This document shows positions 1-5,868 of a DNA stretch of 8,183 nucleotides, piece after piece (within the stretch, counting starts at the first letter, position 1; each line of letters opens with the position of its first letter). Origin of the DNA: Actinomycetes bacterium (lineage in GTDB: Bacteria > Actinomycetota > Actinomycetes > Actinomycetales > Microbacteriaceae). The translations under genes were made by a program, and so were the position numbers. The stretch spans positions 1 through 8,183 of the forward strand of contig JAEYUT010000287.1 of the NCBI GenBank assembly GCA_023432305.1. The letters are read 5' to 3'. Below the pieces are notes generated by a model, which had not been told where the DNA came from, searched no databases, and saw only the letters and a list, made by a program, of their open reading frames with translations.

Positions 1-1109
1 ACGTCGACGCCCTCGGACACCATGCGCACCGCGACCATCCAGCGCTGCGTCCCCTCGGAGAACTGCGTGATCTTCTCGCCTGCCCCCGCGTCGTCCGACA
101 GCACGACGGTGGGCGGCGTGCCGGTGAGGTCGGTGAGGATCTTCGCGTAGGCGCGCGCGGTGACGTGGTCGGTCGCGATCACGAGTCCGCCGGCGTCGGG
201 GATGTGCTGACGCACCTCACGCAGGCGACGGTCGGCGGCGGAGAGCACGGCCGACATCCAATCGCCGCCCGGGTCGAGCGCCGCGCGCCACGCCTGAGAG
301 GTGACGTCCTTGGTGTCGTCCTGACCGAGCGCCGCCTCCATCTCCTCCCCGGAGCGGGTGCGCCATCGCATGGATCCCGCGTAGTTGAGGAAGACGACAG
401 GGCGGACGACGCCGTCGCGCAGAGCGTCGCCGTAGCCGTAGGAGTAGTCGGTCTGCGACATCCGCACCCCGCGTTCGTCGCGCACGTAGCGCACGAACGG
501 GATCGGGGCGGTGTCGGAGCGGAACGGCGTTCCGGTGAGGGAGAGCCGACGCTCAGCGCCCTCGAACGCCTCACGGATGGCGTCGCCCCAGCTGAGGGTG
601 TCGCCGCCGTGGTGCACCTCGTCGAGGATGACGAGCGTGCGCGCCGACATGGTGAGCTGACGGTGCAGACTCGCGCGGACCGCGACCTGCGCGTAGGTGA
701 CCGCAACGCCGTGGAACTGGCGGGATTCGCGGGTGTGCCTGTTGCTGAAGTACGGGTCGAGTCGGATTCCCGCTCGGTGCGCGGCGTCGGCCCACTGCAC
801 CTTGAGGTGCTCGGTGGGTGCGACGACCGTCACCCGGTCGATGAGACGGCGCTGCAGGAGCTCGGAGGCGAGTCGCAGAGCGAAGGTCGTCTTGCCGGCG
901 CCGGGGGTTGCGGCGACGAGGAAGTCGCGCCGCTCGGCCGGGCTGACGCTCGGGTCGAAGTAGAGGTTGAGCGCCTCCTCCTGCCACGCGCGGAGCTTTC
1001 CCGCGGTTCCCCAGGCGGCGCGCTCCGGGAAGCTCGGCGGGAGGTGCTCGGCGGCTGCGGTCGCGCGGAACACCGGTCCCTGGGACGCCGTCGCAGCCTG
1101 CTCACTCAC
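1..1109 (-). CDS. DEAD/DEAH-box superfamily 2 helicase, 3' part missing at window edge
   Basis: This is a predicted ATP-dependent SF2 nucleic-acid helicase or translocase in the cytoplasm; 369 residues are visible and the rest runs off the left edge. In order I see a Q-motif-like segment (LRAWQEEAL, residues 39-47), Walker A (ATPGAGKT, 67-74), motif Ia (VAPTEHL, about 96-102), the DEAH-type Walker B box as DEVHH (163-167), motif III (LTGTPFR, 191-197), and near the break RMVSEGVDV, which resembles the start of motif V in the second RecA-like domain. The motif set resembles restriction-type and XPB/RadD-like helicases, but no nuclease or other extra domain is present in the visible part, so the substrate is unknown. 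The start is GTG at 1109; no in-frame start or Shine-Dalgarno lies just upstream, and a TACCAT -10-like box sits 8 nt before it, so the mRNA may be leaderless. It is divergent from the DUF2993-like gene. The family call is secure; the cellular role is not. Confidence 0.93.
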   Translation of the reverse strand, partial: MSEQAATASQGPVFRATAAAEHLPPSFPERAAWGTAGKLRAWQEEALNLYFDPSVSPAERRDFLVAATPGAGKTTFALRLASELLQRRLIDRVTVVAPTEHLKVQWADAAHRAGIRLDPYFSNRHTRESRQFHGVAVTYAQVAVRASLHRQLTMSARTLVILDEVHHGGDTLSWGDAIREAFEGAERRLSLTGTPFRSDTAPIPFVRYVRDERGVRMSQTDYSYGYGDALRDGVVRPVVFLNYAGSMRWRTRSGEEMEAALGQDDTKDVTSQAWRAALDPGGDWMSAVLSAADRRLREVRQHIPDAGGLVIATDHVTARAYAKILTDLTGTPPTVVLSDDAGAGEKITQFSEGTQRWMVAVRMVSEGVD

Positions 1110-1117
1110 TTGATCAG

Positions 1118-1123
1118 ATGGTA
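1118..1123 (-). promoter_or_regulatory. Putative -10 box (TACCAT) of the helicase gene
   Basis: On the minus strand TACCAT fits the actinobacterial TANNNT -10 pattern and ends 8 nt before the GTG start, so transcription would begin at or next to the start codon. No good TTGACA-like -35 element is visible, which is common in these genomes. This is motif inference only. Confidence 0.4.
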
Positions 1124-1169
1124 GCCGAGCCGCCCGACACGCGTCCCGCAGTTCCTCAGGCCACGTGGC

Positions 1170-1175
1170 TAGGGT
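1170..1175 (+). promoter_or_regulatory. Putative leaderless -10 box (TAGGGT) of the DUF2993-like gene
   Basis: TAGGGT fits TANNNT and is followed by exactly 6 nt (GGCGAC) and then the ATG at 1182, the classic arrangement of a leaderless actinobacterial transcript. No Shine-Dalgarno sequence is present in the short upstream region, which agrees with leaderless translation. No clear -35 element is seen. Confidence 0.55.
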
Positions 1176-1181
1176 GGCGAC

Positions 1182-2054
1182 ATGACCGCCGAAACGCGCC
1201 CCGGACTCCCCCTGGGAGTGGGGGTCCCTCCCGCTGACGGCGATGAGCTCTCTCGTCGTGTCGCGGCGAGTCTGCGCGAGGGCGCAGGAGGTGTTCGGAT
1301 CGAGCGGCTGCCGGATTCCGCGGTCACCGCCTCGGTTGCCGGCTTCGACATCGTCGAGCTCGCGATCGACATCACGGGCGCGCACCTCGCCGTCCCCTCA
1401 GGAGCTGCGGATGATGCGGCGGGCGACGATGTGGCCGCACCGGAGGGTGTGACGGTCGGCCGCGGAGTGGCGCATCGCATTCGCGTGCAGGGGGCGCCTG
1501 TCGTGATCTCCGATGCGCCTGTCGCGGTCGACGTCGACCTGCGGGAGGTCCCGATCCGCTGGGTGCGGAGGCAGGACGACACCCTCGAGCTCTGCGATGA
1601 GCTGGACTCCCCCGACTCCCCTGGCCCGCAGGGTCGCGCACGGCTCAGCGTCGCACGCGATGCCGTGCCGCTGCTGGTGGAGGGTCTCGTGCGGGATGCG
1701 GCAGGACCGGACCTTCGTCTGAGGGAGGCCGCGCTGTCGTTCTCCGATGAAGGCCAAGACGCCGTCGCCGTCGCGGGGGACGCGCACGTCAGCATGGCGG
1801 GGCTCGGCGCACGGGTGCAGATCTCCGGTGTCGTTCGCGTGGCGGAGGGCACACGGATCCGGGTCGATGGATTCGACATCCGCTCCCGCAACATCCTCGC
1901 GGCGGCCGCTCTCGCTGCCGTGCGGTCGCGAATCGCTGAGGCGGCGAGTCAGGAGCTCGATCTCACGACGGTGCTGCCCGTCGGTCTCTCCGGTGCGCGC
2001 GTCGGCATCGCAGCGCCCGACGGCGGGCTCGAGCTCGCAGCGACGTTCGACTGA
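1182..2054 (+). CDS. DUF2993/LmeA-like putative lipid-binding protein, no signal peptide
   Basis: This is a 290-residue acidic protein with alternating beta-strand-like segments and almost no predicted coil. The pattern resembles the DUF2993 (LmeA) family: an opening element (GVRIERLPDSAVTASVAGFD, about residues 37-56), a middle hinge (ARLSVARDAVPLLVEGL), and a closing segment with a helix followed by a VLPVGLSGARVGI / GGLELAATF strand pair, typical of the family C-terminus. Mycobacterial LmeA binds phospholipid and acts in the periplasm. Here there is no signal peptide or membrane segment, so the protein should be cytosolic or peripheral to the membrane. It is transcribed divergently from the helicase and converges on dinB with a 17-nt gap. 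The start is supported by the TAGGGT box 6 nt upstream. Family membership is by eye from fold pattern and a few motifs. If that is wrong, it remains a hypothetical protein. That it is a real coding frame is well supported by codon bias. Confidence 0.72.
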   Translation: MTAETRPGLPLGVGVPPADGDELSRRVAASLREGAGGVRIERLPDSAVTASVAGFDIVELAIDITGAHLAVPSGAADDAAGDDVAAPEGVTVGRGVAHRIRVQGAPVVISDAPVAVDVDLREVPIRWVRRQDDTLELCDELDSPDSPGPQGRARLSVARDAVPLLVEGLVRDAAGPDLRLREAALSFSDEGQDAVAVAGDAHVSMAGLGARVQISGVVRVAEGTRIRVDGFDIRSRNILAAAALAAVRSRIAEAASQELDLTTVLPVGLSGARVGIAAPDGGLELAATFD

Positions 2055-2071
2055 CGCGCGCGGAGGCAAGC

Positions 2072-3310
2072 TCAGTCCCCGTGGCCGAAGCGGCGCTGCA
2101 CGACCGGCTTCAGCAGCGATGCGGGCCGCACGATGCCCGCACCGAAGCGCTCCGACACGGCATCCACGGCCTGCTCCGCCTCGCGCCACGGCTCATCGTC
2201 GTCCCACAGGCCGATGCTCGCGACATCGCCCGTGAGCTGCTCGGCGCGCACACCCAGGAGGCGCACGGGCCTGGCCTGCGGGTTCGCCTGGGCGTAGAGG
2301 GCGCGCACCTCCTCGTAGATGCGCCGACCGAGGTCGGTGGGATCGGCGAGAGTGCGGGAGCGGGTGATCGTGGTGAAGTCGGAGAAGCGCAGTCGCAGCG
2401 CCACCGTGCGCGCGGTGATGCCGGAGGAGCGCAGGCGTCGTCCGACGGCGTCCGACAGCGCCAGGAGCACCCGATTCAGCTCCTCCGGGTCCGTGCGGTC
2501 CGTCTCGAAGGTCGTCTCGTGTCCGATCGACTTCTCCTCACGGCCGGGTGAGACCGCGCGAGGATCTCGACCCCACGCCAGATCATGCAGGCGCGTGGCG
2601 CCCGCATCGCCGATCGCATGGCGCAGCATGCCGATGGGCGCGTGCGCGAGATCGCCGATGGTGCGCAACCCGAGCCGTGTGAGCGCCTCCTCGGTCTTCC
2701 CGCCGACGCCCCACAGTTCGGACACGGGAAGCGGATGCAGGAACTCGAGCGTCTCCGAGTCGCGGATCACGAGAAGCCCGTCGGGTTTGGCATGACCGGA
2801 GGCGAGCTTCGCCACGAACTTGGTGGCAGCGGCTCCCGCCGAGCAGCGCAGCCCCGTCTCGGAGTGAACCCGCTCCCGGATGAGGGTGCCGATCTGCCAC
2901 GAACTGCCCATCAGTCGTCGCGCGCCGGCGACGTCGAGGAACGCCTCGTCGACGCTCAGCGGCTCCACCTGCGGCGTGATCGACTCGAGGATCCGCATGA
3001 CGACCTTCGAGTAGTGCGCGTAGCGCTCGAAGTGCGGCTGGAGGACGACGGCGTGCGGGCATCGTCGCAGGGCGACAGCCATCGGCATGGCCGAGTTGAC
3101 GCCGTAGCGGCGGGCCTCGTAGGTGGCCGCCGTCACGACGGAGCGGTGCGCCGCGTGCCCCACGATCACGGGCTTTCCGACGAGATCCGGCCGATCCAGC
3201 AGCTCCACGGAGGCGAAGAAGGCATCCATGTCGACGTGCATGATGTGCGCGGCCGGATCATCCACCGGATCCGCGCTCACCCGTCGACCGGAGCCATCCT
3301 GCTTGCTCAC
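2072..3310 (-). CDS. dinB: DNA polymerase IV (Y-family translesion polymerase)
   Basis: This is an error-prone Y-family DNA polymerase that copies past damaged template bases. The protein is 412 residues. The palm begins with HVDMDAFFASVE (residues 25-36): Asp27 is a metal ligand and Phe32 sits at the expected steric-gate position that excludes ribonucleotides. SVDEA (119-123) supplies Asp121 and Glu122, the other catalytic acids. The thumb helix-hairpin-helix region (ELWGVGGKTEEALTRLGL) and the little-finger domain (IGHETTF through LRLRFSDF) follow. The usual internal beta-clamp motif QLxLF/W appears as SIGLW (365-369), lacking the Gln. Translation starts at GTG 3310, preceded by AGGA with a 7-nt spacer. 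The residues before His25 are a short, probably disordered extension. It is convergent with the DUF2993-like gene. No complete LexA site is visible upstream. The assignment is very secure. Confidence 0.97.
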   Translation of the reverse strand: MSKQDGSGRRVSADPVDDPAAHIMHVDMDAFFASVELLDRPDLVGKPVIVGHAAHRSVVTAATYEARRYGVNSAMPMAVALRRCPHAVVLQPHFERYAHYSKVVMRILESITPQVEPLSVDEAFLDVAGARRLMGSSWQIGTLIRERVHSETGLRCSAGAAATKFVAKLASGHAKPDGLLVIRDSETLEFLHPLPVSELWGVGGKTEEALTRLGLRTIGDLAHAPIGMLRHAIGDAGATRLHDLAWGRDPRAVSPGREEKSIGHETTFETDRTDPEELNRVLLALSDAVGRRLRSSGITARTVALRLRFSDFTTITRSRTLADPTDLGRRIYEEVRALYAQANPQARPVRLLGVRAEQLTGDVASIGLWDDDEPWREAEQAVDAVSERFGAGIVRPASLLKPVVQRRFGHGD

Positions 3311-3372
3311 CGGGTCATCCTGTCACGCCCCGCCGACAGTCGACCTCGATGCACGTTCGGCCCCGCACATGG

Positions 3373-3408
3373 GTCAGCGCCCGCCCCGACACCGGGGCGG
3401 GCGCTGAC
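3373..3408 (-). terminator. Perfect 16-bp GC-rich hairpin, likely terminator after the glsB-like gene
   Basis: Arms 3373-3388 and 3393-3408 are perfectly complementary (16 bp) with a 4-nt loop. The stem begins 9 nt past the stop codon of the minus-strand glsB-like gene and lies about 60 nt before dinB. There is no U-tract on either strand, so it is not a canonical intrinsic terminator; U-less hairpins are often proposed as terminators in high-GC actinobacteria. It could instead form in the dinB leader or protect the 3' end of the glsB-like mRNA. Confidence 0.7.
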
Positions 3409-3416
3409 GAGTCCGG

Positions 3417-3683
3417 TCAGGCCCGGCTGCGGCCGCGAGTGACGAGGCCCCAGATGAGCAGGACGATGATCGATCCGCCGATGGCCAGAAGCCACGTCTG
3501 GATGCTGAAGAAGTCCTCCAGCGGCGCGTTGAACAGCACCGATCCGAGCCAGCCGCCGAGGAGCGCGCCGACGACTCCCAGAAGGAGTGTCGCGAGCCAG
3601 CCGCCGCCCTGATTTCCAGGAAGGATCAGCTTGGCGATAGCCCCGGCGATGAGGCCGAGGACGATCCAACCGAGGATTCCCAT
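3417..3683 (-). CDS. GlsB/YeaQ/YmgE family stress-response membrane protein
   Basis: This small integral membrane protein (88 residues) belongs to the transglycosylase-associated GlsB/YeaQ/YmgE group, whose members are commonly stress-inducible but whose biochemical function is unknown. It starts MGILGWIVLGLIAGAIAKLI and has three hydrophobic segments at about residues 3-21, 29-51 and 63-81. The loop after the first carries the family's K-x-I-x-PG-type signature (KLILPG, residues 18-23), and a glycine-rich second helix (GVVGALLGGWLG) follows. The C-terminus is short and basic (TRGRSRA). I chose the ATG at 3683 over an in-frame TTG at 3695 because GGAGAG sits directly upstream with about 6 nt spacing and family members begin at this Met-Gly. 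The gene is divergent from the SGNH hydrolase and is followed by a strong hairpin, so it is probably monocistronic. Confidence 0.93.
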   Translation of the reverse strand: MGILGWIVLGLIAGAIAKLILPGNQGGGWLATLLLGVVGALLGGWLGSVLFNAPLEDFFSIQTWLLAIGGSIIVLLIWGLVTRGRSRA

Positions 3684-3687
3684 GGGT

Positions 3688-3693
3688 CTCTCC
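3688..3693 (-). promoter_or_regulatory. Shine-Dalgarno (GGAGAG) deciding the glsB-like start
   Basis: The minus strand reads GGAGAGACCC then ATG (3683). A TTG at 3695 would overlap this site, so it argues for the downstream ATG as the true start. Confidence 0.75.
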
Positions 3694-3702
3694 AATCCGT
3701 CA

Positions 3703-3718
3703 GCTCCCAGGCGGGAGC
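3703..3718 (-). other. Small hairpin upstream of the glsB-like gene
   Basis: GCTCCC (3703-3708) and GGGAGC (3713-3718) form a 6-bp perfect stem with a 4-nt loop, 20 to 35 nt before the glsB-like ATG and just outside the Shine-Dalgarno. It would lie in the 5' leader if transcription begins further upstream. Chance occurrence is possible in DNA this GC-rich. Confidence 0.35.
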
Positions 3719-3776
3719 CGACGAGAGTTACTCAATCCCGAAGCGGCCTTTTCGACAATCCCCTGGCGCGATGCGG

Positions 3777-3782
3777 CATTCT
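3777..3782 (+). promoter_or_regulatory. Possible leaderless -10 box (CATTCT) of the SGNH hydrolase
   Basis: CATTCT differs from TANNNT only at the first base and is followed by exactly 6 nt before the ATG at 3789. No Shine-Dalgarno is present there. This supports 3789 as the start rather than the ATG at 3771, but the match is imperfect. Confidence 0.35.
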
Positions 3783-3788
3783 GGTGCT

Positions 3789-4595
3789 ATGTCGGCTCAG
3801 CACCCCTGGTCTCGCTACGTGGCGATCGGCGATTCCTTCACCGAGGGGATCGGGGATCCGGAGCCGTCGAGCCCGGGCGGCCACCGCGGATGGGCGGATC
3901 GCGTGGCGGAGGTGCTCGACCGCCAGAGTGCGCGCTTCGCGTACGCCAACCTCGCCATCCGGGGCCGACTGCTGCAGCAGATCCTCGACGAGCAGGTCGA
4001 GCCCGCGCTTGCGCTGCGCCCCGACCTCATCACCATCTCCGCAGGCGGGAACGACATCATCCGCCCCGGCACCGATCCGGATGAGGTCGCCGCGCGCCTC
4101 GAGACGGGCATCGCCCGCCTTCGCTCGGATGGGGCGACCGTCGTGCTCTTCAACGGCCCGGACATCGGCGGAACCCCCGTGCTCGGGCGCATCCGCGGCA
4201 AGGTCGCGATCTACAACGAGAACCTGCATTACATCGCCAAGAAGCATGACGCGATCGTCGCCGACATGTGGGCGCTGCGGGAGCTCGCGGACCCGCGCAT
4301 GTGGGCGCCCGACCGGCTGCATTTCTCGCCGATCGGGCATCACACGATCGCGCGCATGGTCCTCGATGCTCTGGGCGTGGAGAACGATCTCGAGCCCTAC
4401 GTCCCCGAGCCCATGCCCGCCGTGCCGTGGACGACGGCGCGCATCGACGACATCGTGTGGGCGCGGGAGTACTTCGGTCCGTGGATTCTGCGGCGCCTGC
4501 GTCACCAGTCGTCCGGCGACGGCATCACGCCGAAGCGCCCGTCGGCGGACCCGTTCTCACCGGGCGAGCCGTTCGCTCCCGACGAGACGAGCTGA
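3789..4595 (+). CDS. SGNH/GDSL-family hydrolase (esterase/lipase-like), cytosolic
   Basis: This is a predicted serine ester hydrolase of the SGNH fold, 268 residues. The four family blocks are visible: block I AIGDSFTEG with nucleophile Ser16, block II with Gly59 in AIRGRLL, block III SAGGNDI with Asn88 completing the oxyanion hole, and block V DRLHFSPIGHH with Asp175 and His178 of the triad. There is no signal peptide or membrane segment, so it acts in the cytosol unless exported unusually. The substrate cannot be told from sequence. Possibilities are acyl esters, acetylated sugars or lysophospholipids. The tail beyond about residue 235 is charged and proline-rich, probably disordered. The start is ATG 3789 (MSAQHPW), because family N-termini begin a few residues before the GDS strand and a -10-like box lies 6 nt upstream; ATG 3771 is the alternative. 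It is divergent from the glsB-like gene and convergent with the carboxypeptidase gene, 33 nt away. Confidence 0.94.
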   Translation: MSAQHPWSRYVAIGDSFTEGIGDPEPSSPGGHRGWADRVAEVLDRQSARFAYANLAIRGRLLQQILDEQVEPALALRPDLITISAGGNDIIRPGTDPDEVAARLETGIARLRSDGATVVLFNGPDIGGTPVLGRIRGKVAIYNENLHYIAKKHDAIVADMWALRELADPRMWAPDRLHFSPIGHHTIARMVLDALGVENDLEPYVPEPMPAVPWTTARIDDIVWAREYFGPWILRRLRHQSSGDGITPKRPSADPFSPGEPFAPDETS

Positions 4596-4628
4596 GCCGA
4601 ACGCTCCCGCGGCGGCCCACCGATCCGC

Positions 4629-5861
4629 TCAGTCGATGCCGAAGATGATCTCGGGGTGGCTGAGACGCCACCACGGCCCCGGGTCCTCGATCGCATCCGA
4701 CAGCACGAGAGGCACCGTGACCGAGCGCGGTCCTGCCGAGATCACGAGCTCCCCCGCATCGGCTCCCGCCGGGGCGAGAGCGATCGGGTCGACGGCGCTG
4801 GCCGCGGAGATCGGGGTGTCGCTCCACACGATGAGCGTCGCGGAGTCCGCCACGACCGCCGCGCTCGTCTCCTCCCAGCGTGTCGTGTACTCGCCGATCA
4901 CCTCGCCGCGGGTCGCGACCTCGACCTCGCGGTAGCCCGCGCGAACCTGGTCGTACAGAGTGCGCACGGCGTCGTTGAGCGCGCTGTGGGTCGTCGCCCC
5001 GAGGACCACGCCGACCACCGGGATGGTGGCCGTGCCCACCTGGACGTCGCCCGAGTACAGCAGGTTCGCGCCGAACGAGTTGAGGGTTCCGGTCTTGATC
5101 CCATCGATGCCCTCATAGCCGAGGAGCTTGTTGCTGTTGACGACCTCGCCCGCCCCCTCGATCGAGGTTCTCGAGATCGCGACGATCTCCGCAAGGGCGG
5201 GCTCCGCGAGGGCGAGCTCCCCGATCCTCAGGAGATCGGACGCAGTGGCGACGTTCGCAGGGTCGCGTCCGGTGGGCTCGGTGACGACGACGCTCGCGAG
5301 CGCGTTGTGGGCGAGCCAGGCCCGCGTCGCGTCGAGGAAGGCTGCTTCGGAGCCGAACGCCCAGTTGACGAGCGTGATCGCGTAGTTGCCCGCAGAGTCG
5401 ATGAGCATGACCTCGAGCACCTGGCGCTCCGACAGCTCGGCGCCCACCTGCACGGGAGCGACGGACGCGCCGAGCCGGTCGTACTGGCGGTAGAGCGCGG
5501 CATCGGCCTCGGTCATCCGGATGGCGGGTCCGGCCTCCCCCGCCGCCAGGGGGTGGGCGTCGAGCACGACGAGCGCGGTGATGAGCTTCGTGATGCTCGC
5601 GATGGGGAGCGGGTCGGTCGAGCCCGTCTGCACGAGCACCCCGTCGCCCGCGGCCGAGATGGCGGAGGCGGCTGCCGTTGGCGCGGTCAGCGTGGCAGCG
5701 GGAGCTGGCTCGAACGTGGGCTCGACGACGACAGCGGCGATCTCGCTCACGGGTGCGAAGAGCGTGAGCGGCAGATAGGCGATGCCGGAGACGAGGAGGG
5801 CGAGTCCGCCGAAGACGGCGATGCGTCGGCGACGGTAGATCTGGGCTCGGGTGAGGGGCAC
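4629..5861 (-). CDS. D-alanyl-D-alanine carboxypeptidase-family protein (peptidase S11-like), altered SxN motif
   Basis: This is a low-molecular-weight penicillin-binding-type protein expected to trim the terminal D-Ala of peptidoglycan stem peptides outside the membrane. It has 410 residues. A basic start (RAQIYRRRRI, 5-14) precedes one hydrophobic segment (about 15-36), which should anchor it with the catalytic domain outside. Motif 1 is intact as SITK (Ser89 nucleophile, Lys92), and motif 3 is intact as KTG (256-258). Motif 2, normally S-x-N, reads Ser156-Ala-Gly158 followed by Asn159, so the Asn is replaced or displaced by one residue. A C-terminal beta-rich domain follows (about 300-410) with no second membrane anchor. 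The start is GTG at 5861, 7 nt after the stop of the upstream methyltransferase gene. Earlier in-frame codons overlap that gene and encode no family sequence. Translation is probably coupled to the upstream gene. The family is secure; activity is less certain because of motif 2. Confidence 0.93.
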   Translation of the reverse strand: MPLTRAQIYRRRRIAVFGGLALLVSGIAYLPLTLFAPVSEIAAVVVEPTFEPAPAATLTAPTAAASAISAAGDGVLVQTGSTDPLPIASITKLITALVVLDAHPLAAGEAGPAIRMTEADAALYRQYDRLGASVAPVQVGAELSERQVLEVMLIDSAGNYAITLVNWAFGSEAAFLDATRAWLAHNALASVVVTEPTGRDPANVATASDLLRIGELALAEPALAEIVAISRTSIEGAGEVVNSNKLLGYEGIDGIKTGTLNSFGANLLYSGDVQVGTATIPVVGVVLGATTHSALNDAVRTLYDQVRAGYREVEVATRGEVIGEYTTRWEETSAAVVADSATLIVWSDTPISAASAVDPIALAPAGADAGELVISAGPRSVTVPLVLSDAIEDPGPWWRLSHPEIIFGID

Positions 5862-5868
5862 TCGGCGA

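Noticed and set aside
1..1109. Helicase as part of a restriction-modification or defence cluster
   Set aside because: No methylase, nuclease or specificity subunit lies within view on the upstream side, and neighbours are ordinary chromosomal genes. The side beyond the window is unseen.
165..1124. 319-codon plus-strand open frame antisense to the helicase gene
   Set aside because: The minus-strand frame carries Walker A, DEVHH and TGTPFR motifs and is open through the window edge; the plus-strand product is low-complexity.
1398..2189. 263-codon minus-strand open frame antisense to the DUF2993-like gene
   Set aside because: It would overlap the 3' end of dinB, has an Arg/His-rich composition with no family features, and the plus strand has proper codon bias and a promoter-start arrangement.
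3346..3360. Possible LexA/SOS box upstream of dinB (TCGAT-GCAC-GTTCGG)
   Set aside because: One half-site (GTTCG) is good, but the other half is one base short of the TCGAAC-N4-GTTCGA spacing and sequence, so regulation by LexA is not supported.
2585..3442. 285-codon plus-strand open frame antisense to dinB
   Set aside because: The minus strand carries all catalytic motifs of DNA polymerase IV, so this is a composition shadow.
3721..3776. Stress sigma-factor promoter (GTTT-N16-GGGTAA type) for the glsB-like gene
   Set aside because: The minus strand has GAGTAA, which loosely resembles the -10 part, but no GTTT-like -35 element occurs at the right distance.
3631..4935. Long plus-strand open frame (434 codons) running across the glsB-like gene, the SGNH hydrolase and the carboxypeptidase gene
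   Set aside because: It is extremely rich in Arg, Ser and Pro, crosses three genes with recognisable catalytic motifs in other frames, and has no domain; such frames are typical shadows in high-GC DNA.
4629..5861. Class A beta-lactamase as the identity of the SxxK protein
   Set aside because: There is no lactamase Omega-loop Glu motif, the protein is membrane-anchored and longer with an extra C-terminal domain, and the overall pattern fits S11 carboxypeptidases.
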